DNA of 32,129 bases from Streptococcus pseudopneumoniae (GTDB taxonomy: Bacteria > Bacillota > Bacilli > Lactobacillales > Streptococcaceae): assembly GCF_001068775.1 (NCBI RefSeq), contig NZ_JWAJ01000060.1, positions 1 to 32,129 on the forward strand, written 5' to 3'. The notes under the pieces were generated by a model that saw only the letters and a program-made list of their open reading frames with translations, was not told the DNA's origin and did no database searches. Position 1 is the first letter of the stretch, and each line of letters starts with the position of its first letter. Below, one piece after another: positions 6,667 to 13,820 of this stretch. The position numbers and the translations under genes are program-made.

Positions 6667-7448
6667 TGGTTTTTACTTCACTTTCCTCAAAAGACGGCAA
6701 CTATCCATACCAGCTGAATATCGCTCACCTCTATGGCAACCTCATGAACACCTACGGAGATAATGGGAATATCCTCATGCTCAAGTACGTCGCTGAAAAG
6801 CTTGGGGCTCATGTGACAGTTGACATCGTTTCACTTCATGATGATTTCGATGAAAATCACTACGATATTGCCTTTTTCGGTGGCGGTCAGGACTTTGAAC
6901 AGAGCATCATTGCTGGTGATTTGCCAGATAAAAAAGAAAGCATTGACAACTTTATCCAAAATGATGGGGTCGTCCTAGCTATCTGTGGTGGCTTCCAGCT
7001 ATTAGGCCAATACTATATTGAAGCTTCCGGAAGACGCATAGAAGGTCTAGGTGTCATGGGACATTACACACTCAACCAAACCAATAACCGCTTCATCGGT
7101 GACATTAAAATTCATAATGAAGAGTTTAATGAAACTTATTATGGTTTTGAAAATCACCAAGGCCGCACCTTCCTCTCAGATGACCAAAAACCGCTAGGTC
7201 AGGTTGTTTATGGAAATGGAAACAATGAAGAAAAGGTCGGTGAAGGTGTTCACTATAAAAATGTCTTTGGTTCCTACTTCCACGGACCTATCCTCTCCCG
7301 AAACGCCAATCTCGCTTATCGCTTAGTAACCCTTGCCCTCAAAAAGAAATACGGTCAGGATCTTGTCCTTCCAGCTTACGAAGATATTCTCAGCCAAGAA
7401 GTTGCTGAAGAATATGGCGATGTTAAGAGCAAAGCAGATTTTAACTAA
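6666..7448 (+). CDS. gatD: Lipid II isoglutaminyl synthase, glutaminase subunit GatD
   Basis: A 260-residue class I glutamine amidotransferase (CobB/CobQ-like). It releases ammonia from glutamine and channels it to MurT for amidation of lipid II at the inner face of the membrane. The nucleophile is Cys107 in [13 protein letters not shown] and the catalytic His is His206 in SYFHGP; the third triad member is supplied by MurT Asp355. The ATG overlaps the murT stop by one base and is preceded by AAAGGAG inside the end of murT, so the two subunits should be made in balance. A terminator follows directly. Confidence 0.95.
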   Translation: MVFTSLSSKDGNYPYQLNIAHLYGNLMNTYGDNGNILMLKYVAEKLGAHVTVDIVSLHDDFDENHYDIAFFGGGQDFEQSIIAGDLPDKKESIDNFIQNDGVVLAICGGFQLLGQYYIEASGRRIEGLGVMGHYTLNQTNNRFIGDIKIHNEEFNETYYGFENHQGRTFLSDDQKPLGQVVYGNGNNEEKVGEGVHYKNVFGSYFHGPILSRNANLAYRLVTLALKKKYGQDLVLPAYEDILSQEVAEEYGDVKSKADFN

Positions 7449-7455
7449 TATTTAG

Positions 7456-7488
7456 ATTCCAACTTGCTTCGGCTGTTGGAATTTTTTT
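7456..7488 (+). terminator. murT-gatD terminator
   Basis: ATTCCAAC (7456-7463) pairs with GTTGGAAT (7475-7482), with a short extra AGC/GCT-type pairing in the loop, followed by a T run to 7488. Confidence 0.9.
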
Positions 7489-7509
7489 ACCTTCATTTCC
7501 CCTTCTCTC

Positions 7510-7538
7510 TTGCATTTTCTGCTGTTTTTTGCCAAAAT
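7510..7538 (+). promoter_or_regulatory. pepQ promoter
   Basis: TTGCAT (7510-7515), 17 bp, then CAAAAT (7533-7538) preceded by TGC, an extended -10 form. An AGAAGG Shine-Dalgarno precedes the ATG at 7563. Confidence 0.6.
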
Positions 7539-7562
7539 AGAGGGGTAGAAAGAAGGTAGCAT

Positions 7563-8645
7563 ATGTCTAAATTACAACAAATCTTAACTTATCTTGAATC
7601 AGAAAAGCTAGACGTCGCTGTCGTATCTGACCCCGTCACAATTAATTACCTCACTGGCTTTTACAGTGATCCACACGAACGTCAAATGTTCCTCTTTGTC
7701 CTTGGAAACCAAGAACCACTTCTCTTCGTTCCAGCTCTTGAAGTTGAGCGTGCAACTAGCACTGTCTCATTCCCAGTAGTTGGCTACGTGGACTCTGAAA
7801 ACCCTTGGAAGAAAATCCAAAATGCTCTGTCACAGCTTGATTTCAAACGTGTAGCAGTTGAGTTTGACAATCTCATCTTGACTAAATACCACGGTTTGAA
7901 AACTGTCTTTGAAAGTGCTGAGTTTGAGAACTTGACTCCATTAATCCAACGTATGCGCTTGATCAAATCAGCAGACGAAGTGCAAAAGATGATGGTTGCA
8001 GGTGTTTACGCCGACAAGTCTGTTAAAGTTGGTTTTGACAATATCTCTCTTGATAATACGGAAACAGATATCATCGCGCAGATTGACTTTGCTATGAAAC
8101 GTGAAGGCTATGAAATGAGCTTTGATACTATGGTTTTAACAGGTGATAACGCTGCAAATCCGCATGGTATCCCTGGAGCTAACAAGGTTGAAAACAATGC
8201 CCTTCTCCTCTTTGACCTCGGTGTGATGGTCAATGGTTATGCATCAGATATGACTCGTACAGTCGCTGTTGGTAAACCTGACCAGTTCAAGAAAGATATT
8301 TACAACTTGACTCTGGAAGCCCAACAAGCTGCCCTTGACTTTATCAAACCTGGTGTGACAGCTCATGAAGTAGACCGCGCAGCTCGTGAAGTGATTGAAA
8401 AAGCTGGCTACGGTGAGTACTTCAACCACCGTCTCGGTCATGGTATCGGTATGGATGTCCACGAATTCCCATCCATCATGGAAGGAAACGACATGGTTAT
8501 CGAAGAAGGCATGTGCTTCTCAGTTGAGCCTGGTATCTACATCCCTGGTAAAGTCGGTGTCCGCATCGAAGACTGTGGTGTTGTTACCAAAGATGGCTTC
8601 GACCTCTTTACAAGTACCAGCAAAGATTTACTTTATTTTGATTAA
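7563..8645 (+). CDS. pepQ: Xaa-Pro dipeptidase (prolidase), M24 family
   Basis: A 360-residue cytoplasmic metallopeptidase that cleaves X-Pro dipeptides left after uptake of proline-rich peptides. Residues 1-130 form the creatinase-like N domain; the pita-bread catalytic domain follows. All five dinuclear metal ligands are present: Asp218 (FDLG), Asp229 (SDMTRT), His293 (LGHGIG), Glu322 (VEPG) and Glu336 (RIED). Its length and single-chain layout match lactic acid bacterial PepQ rather than the larger aminopeptidase P. It stands alone with its own promoter and shares a convergent terminator with the GNAT gene. Codon choice is that of a well-expressed gene. Confidence 0.93.
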   Translation: MSKLQQILTYLESEKLDVAVVSDPVTINYLTGFYSDPHERQMFLFVLGNQEPLLFVPALEVERATSTVSFPVVGYVDSENPWKKIQNALSQLDFKRVAVEFDNLILTKYHGLKTVFESAEFENLTPLIQRMRLIKSADEVQKMMVAGVYADKSVKVGFDNISLDNTETDIIAQIDFAMKREGYEMSFDTMVLTGDNAANPHGIPGANKVENNALLLFDLGVMVNGYASDMTRTVAVGKPDQFKKDIYNLTLEAQQAALDFIKPGVTAHEVDRAAREVIEKAGYGEYFNHRLGHGIGMDVHEFPSIMEGNDMVIEEGMCFSVEPGIYIPGKVGVRIEDCGVVTKDGFDLFTSTSKDLLYFD

Positions 8646-8657
8646 AAAGTATATTAC

Positions 8658-8699
8658 AAAAAATAAGATGGAAAAGCTTAACTTTCCATCTTATTTTTT
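8658..8699. terminator. Bidirectional terminator between pepQ and GNAT gene
   Basis: A perfect 17-bp stem (8658-8674 with 8683-8699) and an 8-nt loop have A and T tracts on both ends, so it works in both directions. On the minus strand it overlaps the last codons of the GNAT gene, whose stop is at 8691-8693. Confidence 0.93.
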
Positions 8700-9233
8700 G
8701 ATCTGATAATAAATTTTATCAGCTTTATAACCTTTTCGTCTCACACCATCTGGAATCGTCTTCCAAAAAGTCATACCCGCCTTTTCCATAACTCGACCAG
8801 AGGCAGGATTTAAACTTGCATAGCAGGCATTAACCTCTTTAAATTCAATCTCATCCAGACAGTATGATAAAACTGCCTTCAAGGCTTCTGTCATGAGTCC
8901 TCGTTCCCAGTAGTCCATTCCTAAGATATATCCGATCTCACAGCTAGAGTTTTCTTCATCCACACTGACCAGACTAATATCTCCAATGACAAAATTTGGA
9001 TTTTCTTTGAGACAAATGGCCCATTTGTAATAGTTAGGATTGTCATAGGATGCTACCCAATTGCCAATAGAGTTTCGAGTCTGTTCGACATTCAGGTGCG
9101 GATCCCAAGTAACATAGGTTAGATTATCTAGACGAGAAGCCCAATTCTCAAACATAGCTCGGGCATCACCTTCCACAAATCTCCTCAAAATCAAACGTTC
9201 TGTCTCTATATTTTGTGTACCTAGTGCTTTCAT
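8691..9233 (-). CDS. GNAT acetyltransferase, RimJ/RimL-like
   Basis: A 180-residue N-acetyltransferase. The opening IETERLILRRFVEGDARAMFENWAS and the acetyl-CoA region EIGYILGMDYWERGLMTEALKAVLSY are typical of the RimJ/RimL group, which acetylates ribosomal protein N-termini, although many members modify antibiotics or metabolites. The substrate cannot be told from sequence. The ATG has only a weak Shine-Dalgarno (AAGCGAG) and no strong promoter; TAAAAT at about minus-strand 9260 is the best -10. The gene lies between tandem terminators behind nadE and the shared terminator with pepQ, so it is a separate unit. Confidence 0.8.
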   Translation of the reverse strand: MKALGTQNIETERLILRRFVEGDARAMFENWASRLDNLTYVTWDPHLNVEQTRNSIGNWVASYDNPNYYKWAICLKENPNFVIGDISLVSVDEENSSCEIGYILGMDYWERGLMTEALKAVLSYCLDEIEFKEVNACYASLNPASGRVMEKAGMTFWKTIPDGVRRKGYKADKIYYQIKK

Positions 9234-9314
9234 AATCGTAACTCGCTTTCTATTTTATGGATGGGCTCAAACTTACATTGACCTATCTCAGTCTCCTATT
9301 GCAAGTTATAAAGT

Positions 9315-9336
9315 GAAAAAGGTCCTCCGGACTTTC
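9315..9336 (-). terminator. Terminator-like hairpin 1 of 3 behind nadE
   Basis: On the minus strand GAAAGTCC and GGACCTTTTTC pair across a 3-nt loop (one bulged base), followed by T residues. It is the most distal of three similar hairpins. Confidence 0.6.
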
Positions 9337-9364
9337 CTCGTTCTCCTGTTTCTAGACTCGGGGT

Positions 9365-9385
9365 AAAAACCTCCCCCGGAGGTTA
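9365..9385 (-). terminator. Terminator-like hairpin 2 of 3 behind nadE
   Basis: On the minus strand AACCTCC (9385-9379) pairs with GGAGGTT (9375-9369) around a GGG loop, followed by TTTTTACC. It has the same 3-nt loop and CCGG edge as its neighbours. Confidence 0.7.
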
Positions 9386-9413
9386 TTCTTGCTTTCTAAT
9401 TTCTAGGCAAGAA

Positions 9414-9438
9414 GGTAAAAAGGTCCCCCGGACCTTTT
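9414..9438 (-). terminator. Terminator hairpin 3 of 3, adjacent to nadE
   Basis: AAAAGGTCC (minus strand from 9438) pairs with GGACCTTTT (to 9418) around a GGG loop and runs into UUUUACC. It overlaps the first base of the nadE stop codon and is the primary terminator of pncB-nadE. Confidence 0.8.
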
Positions 9439-10262
9439 TACTCCCAAAACGTATCAAAGACAGTGATTGGTAGGTGGCGTTTGTGTTGGCCTTTGTACCA
9501 CCATTTTTCAATGGTTGCTTGGGCTTCTGGGCTGACTTGTTTACCTTCGAGGTAGTCATCAATCTCTGCGTAGGTTACACCGAGTGCAACTTCATCTGCC
9601 AATCCTGGTTTCTCTTCTTCTAGATCGGCAATCGGTACTTTTTCATAGAGAGCAGGATCAGCTCCGAGCTCCTTCAATAGTTGTTTTCCTTGACGTTTGT
9701 TGAGGCGATAGAGAGGAAGAATATCTGCACCGCCGTCACCGAACTTGGTAAAGAAACCTGTAACATTTTCTGCAGCATGGTCAGTCCCGATAACTGCTCC
9801 GCTATGAGCACCTGCTAGGGCATACTGAGCAATCATACGACTACGAGCCTTGATATTCCCTTTATTAAAGTCTGTCATAGAACTACCAGTAGCCTCTACT
9901 GCCACTGCCATAGAATCAACAGATTCTTTAATGTTCACTACTAAACTGACATCTGGCTGAATAAAAGCTAGTGCTTTTTGCGCGTCATCCTCATCTGCTT
10001 GAATTCCATAAGGTAGTCGAACTGCGATAAATTTGTAGCTGTCATCTCCAGTTTCTGCTCGCATTTCTTCCACGGCAAGTTGGGCAAGGCGACCAGCTAA
10101 GGTCGAGTCTTGTCCACCTGAAATGCCCAATACAAAACTTTTAAGGAAGGGATGCTTTTTCAGATATCGCTTTAAAAAATCAACAGAACGACGAATTTCT
10201 TCCTGTGGATCAATCACAGGTTTTACTCCTAATTGTTGAATAATACTTTCTTGTAAGGTCAT
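9438..10262 (-). CDS. nadE: NH3-dependent NAD synthetase
   Basis: A 274-residue N-type ATP pyrophosphatase that amidates deamido-NAD to NAD, the last step of NAD synthesis. The PP-loop SGGQDS is at 48-53, and [20 protein letters not shown] is the family's deamido-NAD-binding stretch. There is no glutaminase domain, so it uses free ammonia, as in B. subtilis and E. coli NadE of similar length. The ATG overlaps the pncB stop by 4 bases (ATGA), so it is translated from the same mRNA. Three tandem terminator-like hairpins follow. Confidence 0.95.
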   Translation of the reverse strand: MTLQESIIQQLGVKPVIDPQEEIRRSVDFLKRYLKKHPFLKSFVLGISGGQDSTLAGRLAQLAVEEMRAETGDDSYKFIAVRLPYGIQADEDDAQKALAFIQPDVSLVVNIKESVDSMAVAVEATGSSMTDFNKGNIKARSRMIAQYALAGAHSGAVIGTDHAAENVTGFFTKFGDGGADILPLYRLNKRQGKQLLKELGADPALYEKVPIADLEEEKPGLADEVALGVTYAEIDDYLEGKQVSPEAQATIEKWWYKGQHKRHLPITVFDTFWE

Positions 10263-11719
10263 TCTTCTTCTCCTTCACCTAGAGCTTCCTTACGCATCTT
10301 ATCAATCAAGTCCATCTTATCTTGCCATACATCACGAGCCAAGTCTACAGGGTAATGTTGTGGGTTCAGGACACGTTTGTATTCATCCCAAAGTTTATCA
10401 AATTCCTTACGAGCATAGGCTTGGATTTCAGGCAGACTTGGTAAATCATAGACCAGCTTACCGTCCTTGAAAATGTCTACCAAGAGAGGAACGGCATCAA
10501 AATTGCGGACAGTTTTCTTGATGTAAGTATAGGTCGGATGGAACATCTTAATCTCCGTCATACTAGTAACATCTACACCATCGTAGGTAATGTAATCACC
10601 TTCTGATTTGCCTTTTTCACGACTGGTGATGCGCCAAACTTGTTTCTTACCTGGTGTTGAAACCTTCTCTGCATTGTTTGAAAGTTTAATGGTATTGCGC
10701 ATATGACCATTCTCATCCTCAATGGCAACAACCTTATATACTGCCCCAAGTGCTGGTTGGTCATAAGCAGTAATGAGCTTAGTTCCTACACCCCAGACGT
10801 CAATCTTAGCTTTTTGCATTTTGAGGTTAAGGATAGTATTTTCATCAAGATCATTGGATGCATAAATCTTAGCATCCGTAAATCCAGCCTCATCCAGTTG
10901 TTGACGAACTTTTTTAGAAATATAGGCGATATCTCCAGAGTCAATACGAACACCAAGGAAATTAATCTTGTCACCAAGTTCACGCGCAACCTGAATTGCT
11001 GCTGGAACACCGATCCGAAGAGTATCGTAGGTATCCACTAGGAAGACACAGTTTTTGTGAGTTGAGGCATAAGCCTTGAAAGCCTGATAGTCATTCCCAT
11101 AGACTTGAACTAAGGCATGAGCATGAGTCCCTAAAACTGGAATTCCAAAGAGCTTACCTGCACGCACATTACTAGTTCCATTGGCTCCACCAATGACAGC
11201 GGCACGAGTTCCCCAGATAGCTGCATCCATCTCTTGCGCACGACGTGTACCGAACTCCATCAAAGGCTCATCTTCAATGACTGAACGAATACGAGCAGCC
11301 TTGGTCGCAATCAAGGTTTGAAAGTTGACGATATTTAAAAGTGCTGTTTCAACCAACTGACACTGAGCCAAAGGTCCTTCCACTTGAACGATCGGTTCAT
11401 TAGCAAATACTAAGTCCCCTTCTTGAGCAGAACGCACAGTCAATTCCAACTTGAGATTACGGAGATATTCCAAGAAGGCACCATGATAACCAAGTGACTC
11501 CAAATAAGCTATATCGCTATCAGAAAAGCGTAGGTTTTCTAAATAGTTCACAATTCGTTCCAAACCTGCAAAAACAGCATAACCATTTTTAAACGGTTGT
11601 TGGCGGAAATAAACTTCAAAAACTGCTTTCTTATTATGAATTCCTTGGTCGAAGTAAACCTGCATCATGTTAATTTGATACAAATCCGTGTGCAATGTTA
11701 AACTGTCATCTGGGTACAT
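10259..11719 (-). CDS. pncB: Nicotinate phosphoribosyltransferase
   Basis: A 486-residue enzyme that converts nicotinic acid and PRPP to nicotinate mononucleotide using ATP. Family stretches include the N-terminal [34 protein letters not shown] (about 156-174), the PRPP/phosphate region [25 protein letters not shown] (about 180-205) and [15 protein letters not shown]. Length fits the Firmicute class. It is the first gene of the pncB-nadE operon and would use nicotinate made by PncA (342-917) or imported. The start ATG follows AGAAGGAC. The promoter carries a palindrome over its -35, suggesting repression, and the leader forms an 11-bp hairpin. Confidence 0.95.
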   Translation of the reverse strand: MYPDDSLTLHTDLYQINMMQVYFDQGIHNKKAVFEVYFRQQPFKNGYAVFAGLERIVNYLENLRFSDSDIAYLESLGYHGAFLEYLRNLKLELTVRSAQEGDLVFANEPIVQVEGPLAQCQLVETALLNIVNFQTLIATKAARIRSVIEDEPLMEFGTRRAQEMDAAIWGTRAAVIGGANGTSNVRAGKLFGIPVLGTHAHALVQVYGNDYQAFKAYASTHKNCVFLVDTYDTLRIGVPAAIQVARELGDKINFLGVRIDSGDIAYISKKVRQQLDEAGFTDAKIYASNDLDENTILNLKMQKAKIDVWGVGTKLITAYDQPALGAVYKVVAIEDENGHMRNTIKLSNNAEKVSTPGKKQVWRITSREKGKSEGDYITYDGVDVTSMTEIKMFHPTYTYIKKTVRNFDAVPLLVDIFKDGKLVYDLPSLPEIQAYARKEFDKLWDEYKRVLNPQHYPVDLARDVWQDKMDLIDKMRKEALGEGEEE

Positions 11720-11744
11720 ATACTGTCCTTCTTCCTTATTTGTA

Positions 11745-11769
11745 AAAAGAAGAAAATATTTCTTCTTTT
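11745..11769 (-). promoter_or_regulatory. Leader hairpin of pncB
   Basis: AAAAGAAGAAA (11745-11755) and TTTCTTCTTTT (11759-11769) form an 11-bp stem with a 3-nt loop in the mRNA leader, about 25 nt before the ATG and just ahead of the Shine-Dalgarno. On the minus strand it ends in TTTTT, so it could act as a weak AT-rich terminator or RNA-stability element. Confidence 0.4.
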
Positions 11770-11785
11770 CTCATAAATTAGTACT

Positions 11786-11814
11786 ATTATAACACATTTT
11801 ATCGATATTGATAA
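11786..11814 (-). promoter_or_regulatory. pncB-nadE promoter
   Basis: Minus strand TTATCA (11814-11809), 17 bp, then TGT-TATAAT (extended -10, 11794-11786). The predicted start is near 11779, giving a leader of about 60 nt. Confidence 0.75.
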
Positions 11815-11815
11815 A
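11798..11815. promoter_or_regulatory. Palindrome over the pncB -35, operator candidate
   Basis: TTTATCGATATTGATAAA is an 18-bp inverted repeat with one mismatched pair that covers the whole -35 hexamer. A repressor there would block polymerase. NAD-salvage genes in Firmicutes are controlled by NiaR or NrtR; I cannot match this sequence with confidence to either. Confidence 0.45.
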
Positions 11816-11826
11816 AAGCTAACAAG

Positions 11827-12315
11827 CTATTCCATACTATCAAGTTCATCCATGTCTTGTTCAAATTTTTTCTGAGCCCATTCGCCATAGCTCTTCAGAC
11901 CGAGATTGCCAATAAAAACCCAAGGAATGTAAATAACATAAGTAATTGCCCAAGCAGACAAGTATTTAACGTTCAGAGGATTGTGCTGATAAATTTCGAT
12001 ATTGAATTGATAATTCTGCAACATCAAAAGAGTCGTAATAGCGAGAGTTACCAGCAAACACCCTATAATTGTAAAATGAAAACGACTATAGTAGTTCACA
12101 CCCAAATCTCGAGCACGGCCGAAAAAGTAAGAAGTTCCAATAATGATAATGATGAGAATCATTCTCGGATTAAAAAGACTTGGTGCTAATACTGTAATCA
12201 TATAAGATAAAAGCAAGAAAGCTATAGAGATATAGAAACTTTCAGCCCCCGCTTTATTCATCAGTTGTTCTTCTCTTTCGTCTAGTAATTGATAATAATA
12301 AAATCTATTTTTCAT
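11827..12315 (-). CDS. Four-helix membrane protein paired with XRE regulator
   Basis: A 162-residue integral membrane protein I do not recognise by name. Four hydrophobic segments are visible at about 27-45, 51-66, 81-100 and 118-138, with an acidic C-terminal tail (FEQDMDELDSME) and a charged N-terminus containing DEREEQLMNKAGAESF, a motif common in small membrane proteins that sit beside XRE regulators in Firmicutes. It overlaps the upstream regulator gene by 11 bases, so the two are translated together. Its role is unknown. It has no clear terminator of its own, and transcription may run toward pncB. Confidence 0.75.
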   Translation of the reverse strand: MKNRFYYYQLLDEREEQLMNKAGAESFYISIAFLLLSYMITVLAPSLFNPRMILIIIIIGTSYFFGRARDLGVNYYSRFHFTIIGCLLVTLAITTLLMLQNYQFNIEIYQHNPLNVKYLSAWAITYVIYIPWVFIGNLGLKSYGEWAQKKFEQDMDELDSME

Positions 12316-12514
12316 CTTCTTCCTCCCAAAATAATTGATCTAAAGTTTTACCTAAGCATCTGCAAATAGACTGGCAAAGGGAGAGGCTAGGATTGTACTT
12401 TCCTGCTTCTATCAAGCCTATAGTCTGTCTAGTGACACCTACAGCTTCTGCCAAGTCACCCTGAGTCATATCGAGCTCTACTCGAGCTAGTTTTAATTTT
12501 AAATTCTTAGCCAC
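12305..12514 (-). CDS. XRE-family small transcriptional regulator
   Basis: A 69-residue Cro/C1-type DNA-binding protein with the HTH at about 17-38 (TQGDLAEAVGVTRQTIGLIEAG), followed by KYNPSLSLCQSICRCLGKTLDQLFW, the usual second half of this compact family. The start is GTG at 12514, set by GGAGG six bases upstream. It is the first gene of a two-gene unit with a membrane protein. The promoter at 12563-12568 has an imperfect inverted repeat over its upstream part, suggesting autorepression. Such HTH/membrane pairs are common in Firmicutes and mostly uncharacterised. Confidence 0.88.
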   Translation of the reverse strand: MAKNLKLKLARVELDMTQGDLAEAVGVTRQTIGLIEAGKYNPSLSLCQSICRCLGKTLDQLFWEEEDEK

Positions 12515-12562
12515 TTCTTACCTCCTTTATAATTTTAAAAAGTCGCGCTTCTTTCTAAGCTC

Positions 12563-12614
12563 ATTATATCATATATTTTCCATCGTGCAATATATATATT
12601 ACATTTTGTGCGAT
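12563..12614 (-). promoter_or_regulatory. XRE gene promoter with operator candidate
   Basis: Extended -10 TGATATAAT (TATAAT at 12568-12563) with TTGCAC (12590-12585) 16 bp upstream. An imperfect inverted repeat ATCGTGCAA (12582-12590) and TTGTGCGAT (12606-12614), 7 of 9 pairs matching, flanks an AT-rich spacer and covers the -35. Confidence 0.5.
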
Positions 12615-12620
12615 TTTTTT

Positions 12621-12652
12621 AACAAAAATTCCCTACCACCTAAATGATAGAG
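12621..12652 (-). terminator. Terminator of the GNAT-HAD unit
   Basis: On the minus strand, CTCTATCA (12652-12645) pairs with TGGTAGGG (12638-12631), using G-U pairs, followed by AATTTTTG. It lies about 10 bp after the HAD stop codon. Confidence 0.7.
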
Positions 12653-12662
12653 AGTTTTCTAC

Positions 12663-13259
12663 TTATTCAAATTTTTTCAAAATATCTACAACGTCACTTC
12701 TCTGTTTGACTTGGTAGGCTTTGATGCCTAATGTCTCAGCCATCTTAGTGTTGTCTGCTATATCATCAAGAAAGACACAATTTGCTGGATCCAACTGATA
12801 TTTACGGAGAATTTCTTCAAACATTTTTCGATCAGGTTTGATTGCCTTAATATCACAAGAAAGGACGAAATCATCTAAGATTTCATTTAAAGGATATAGT
12901 TGGTCTTTCAATAATTCATAAAAAACTGGCGATGTATTAGATAGAACAAAAATACGATGACCTTTTTCCTTTAAACGTACCAGGAGAGGAAAGATTTCCT
13001 TGTAAATATCAATGTAAGCAGGCCAATTCCAAATAACTTCTTCTACCTTTTTCTCATAGATATCCCCTAATAAAGAAAGAACTCTATCAACCAGTTCTTC
13101 CCGAGTCAAGGTCCCCAGGTCCAATCGTTCCCATAAACCCGACTGGAAAATAGACTTGTCTAAGATCAGATAATCTTTCTGAGTTTTAGCTACAGCTTTC
13201 AAAATCTTTTCCTTATTCCATTCTAGTAGAACATTACCCATATCTAGTATGATATCCAT
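12663..13259 (-). CDS. HAD-superfamily hydrolase
   Basis: A 198-residue phosphatase-like protein of HAD subfamily IA. Nucleophile Asp6 lies in ILDMGNVLLEW, where the second Asp of DxD is replaced by Gly, as in the YihX group of sugar-phosphate phosphatases. Motif II is FVLSNTS (Ser107), motif III Lys141 (AIKPDRKMF) and motif IV LDD (164-166, DD at 165-166). The helical cap lies between residues 15 and 85. Substrate unknown. The ATG follows GGAGTTGG. It lies 36 bp behind the GNAT gene on the same strand and should share its promoter. Confidence 0.85.
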   Translation of the reverse strand: MDIILDMGNVLLEWNKEKILKAVAKTQKDYLILDKSIFQSGLWERLDLGTLTREELVDRVLSLLGDIYEKKVEEVIWNWPAYIDIYKEIFPLLVRLKEKGHRIFVLSNTSPVFYELLKDQLYPLNEILDDFVLSCDIKAIKPDRKMFEEILRKYQLDPANCVFLDDIADNTKMAETLGIKAYQVKQRSDVVDILKKFE

Positions 13260-13295
13260 TAAGCCAACTCCATTATGATGTGTCGATTTCTTCGA

Positions 13296-13721
13296 TCATT
13301 CATTTTCTGTTTTCAAATCTTTTTGATAATAGTGCCTTTGTCCAGTATAGGGATAGTCTTTTAAGGTAAAGACTTCCTTGTAGCCCTGCTTTTGATAAAA
13401 GGCTGGCGCTTGAAACTGATAAGTATTCACAAAAGCAAAGCGACAGTTTCTCTTCTTAGCTTCACTCTCTGCTTGCTGCAATAGTTGGGAGCCGATTCCT
13501 TGTCCTCGCAAGTTTTCTTTCACAAATAAATACTCAATTTCTAACCAATTTCCAAAGGTCTCTGCTACTAAACCGGCCATGAGTTCACCGCTATCATCTT
13601 CGACATAAAGGTTTAGTGGCTCACTTTCAGCTTTTTCTCTTTTTGAACGATTATAAGAACGAATCAAATCCCCAATTTCTTGCGCTTTCTGAGACTCTGT
13701 ATTATCCAATCTAATGTGCAT
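13296..13721 (-). CDS. GNAT acetyltransferase
   Basis: A 141-residue N-acetyltransferase. The acetyl-CoA signature is RGQGIGSQLLQQAE after the beta strand IEYLFVKENL, and the C-terminal part AFVNTYQFQAPAFYQKQGYKEVF is typical of small GNATs that act on free metabolites. I start it at the ATG giving MHIRLDN, because GAGGAGG sits 5 nt upstream; a longer GTG reading would put this Shine-Dalgarno inside the gene. It is driven by a perfect-consensus promoter and followed by the HAD gene. Substrate unknown. Confidence 0.85.
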   Translation of the reverse strand: MHIRLDNTESQKAQEIGDLIRSYNRSKREKAESEPLNLYVEDDSGELMAGLVAETFGNWLEIEYLFVKENLRGQGIGSQLLQQAESEAKKRNCRFAFVNTYQFQAPAFYQKQGYKEVFTLKDYPYTGQRHYYQKDLKTENE

Positions 13722-13751
13722 CAAAACCTCCTCAAAGACACTCACGCCTTG

Positions 13752-13780
13752 ATTATATTCCTATTTTGAAGAACTGTCAA
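13752..13780 (-). promoter_or_regulatory. Consensus promoter of GNAT-HAD unit
   Basis: TTGACA (13780-13775), 17 bp, TATAAT (13757-13752): both hexamers match the sigma-A consensus exactly. It starts only 3 bp from the T run of the permease terminator. Confidence 0.92.
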
Positions 13781-13783
13781 ACT

Positions 13784-13812
13784 AAAAAAACTCACCAACC
13801 GAAGTTGATGAG
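13784..13812 (-). terminator. Permease terminator with UUCG loop
   Basis: On the minus strand CTCATCAAC (13812-13804), loop TTCG, GTTGGTGAG (13799-13791) and seven T. In RNA the single non-Watson-Crick position is a G-U pair, giving a 9-bp stem with a stable UUCG tetraloop. Confidence 0.93.
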
Positions 13813-13820
13813 AGTAAAAC

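Noticed and set aside
11827-12514. XRE gene and partner as a toxin-antitoxin pair
   Set aside because: The partner is a four-helix membrane protein without toxin motifs, and the pair fits the regulator/membrane-protein type seen widely in Firmicutes.
13722-13745. Longer GTG start for the GNAT gene at 13296-13721
   Set aside because: The Shine-Dalgarno GAGGAGG lies inside that extension and is correctly spaced for the downstream ATG.
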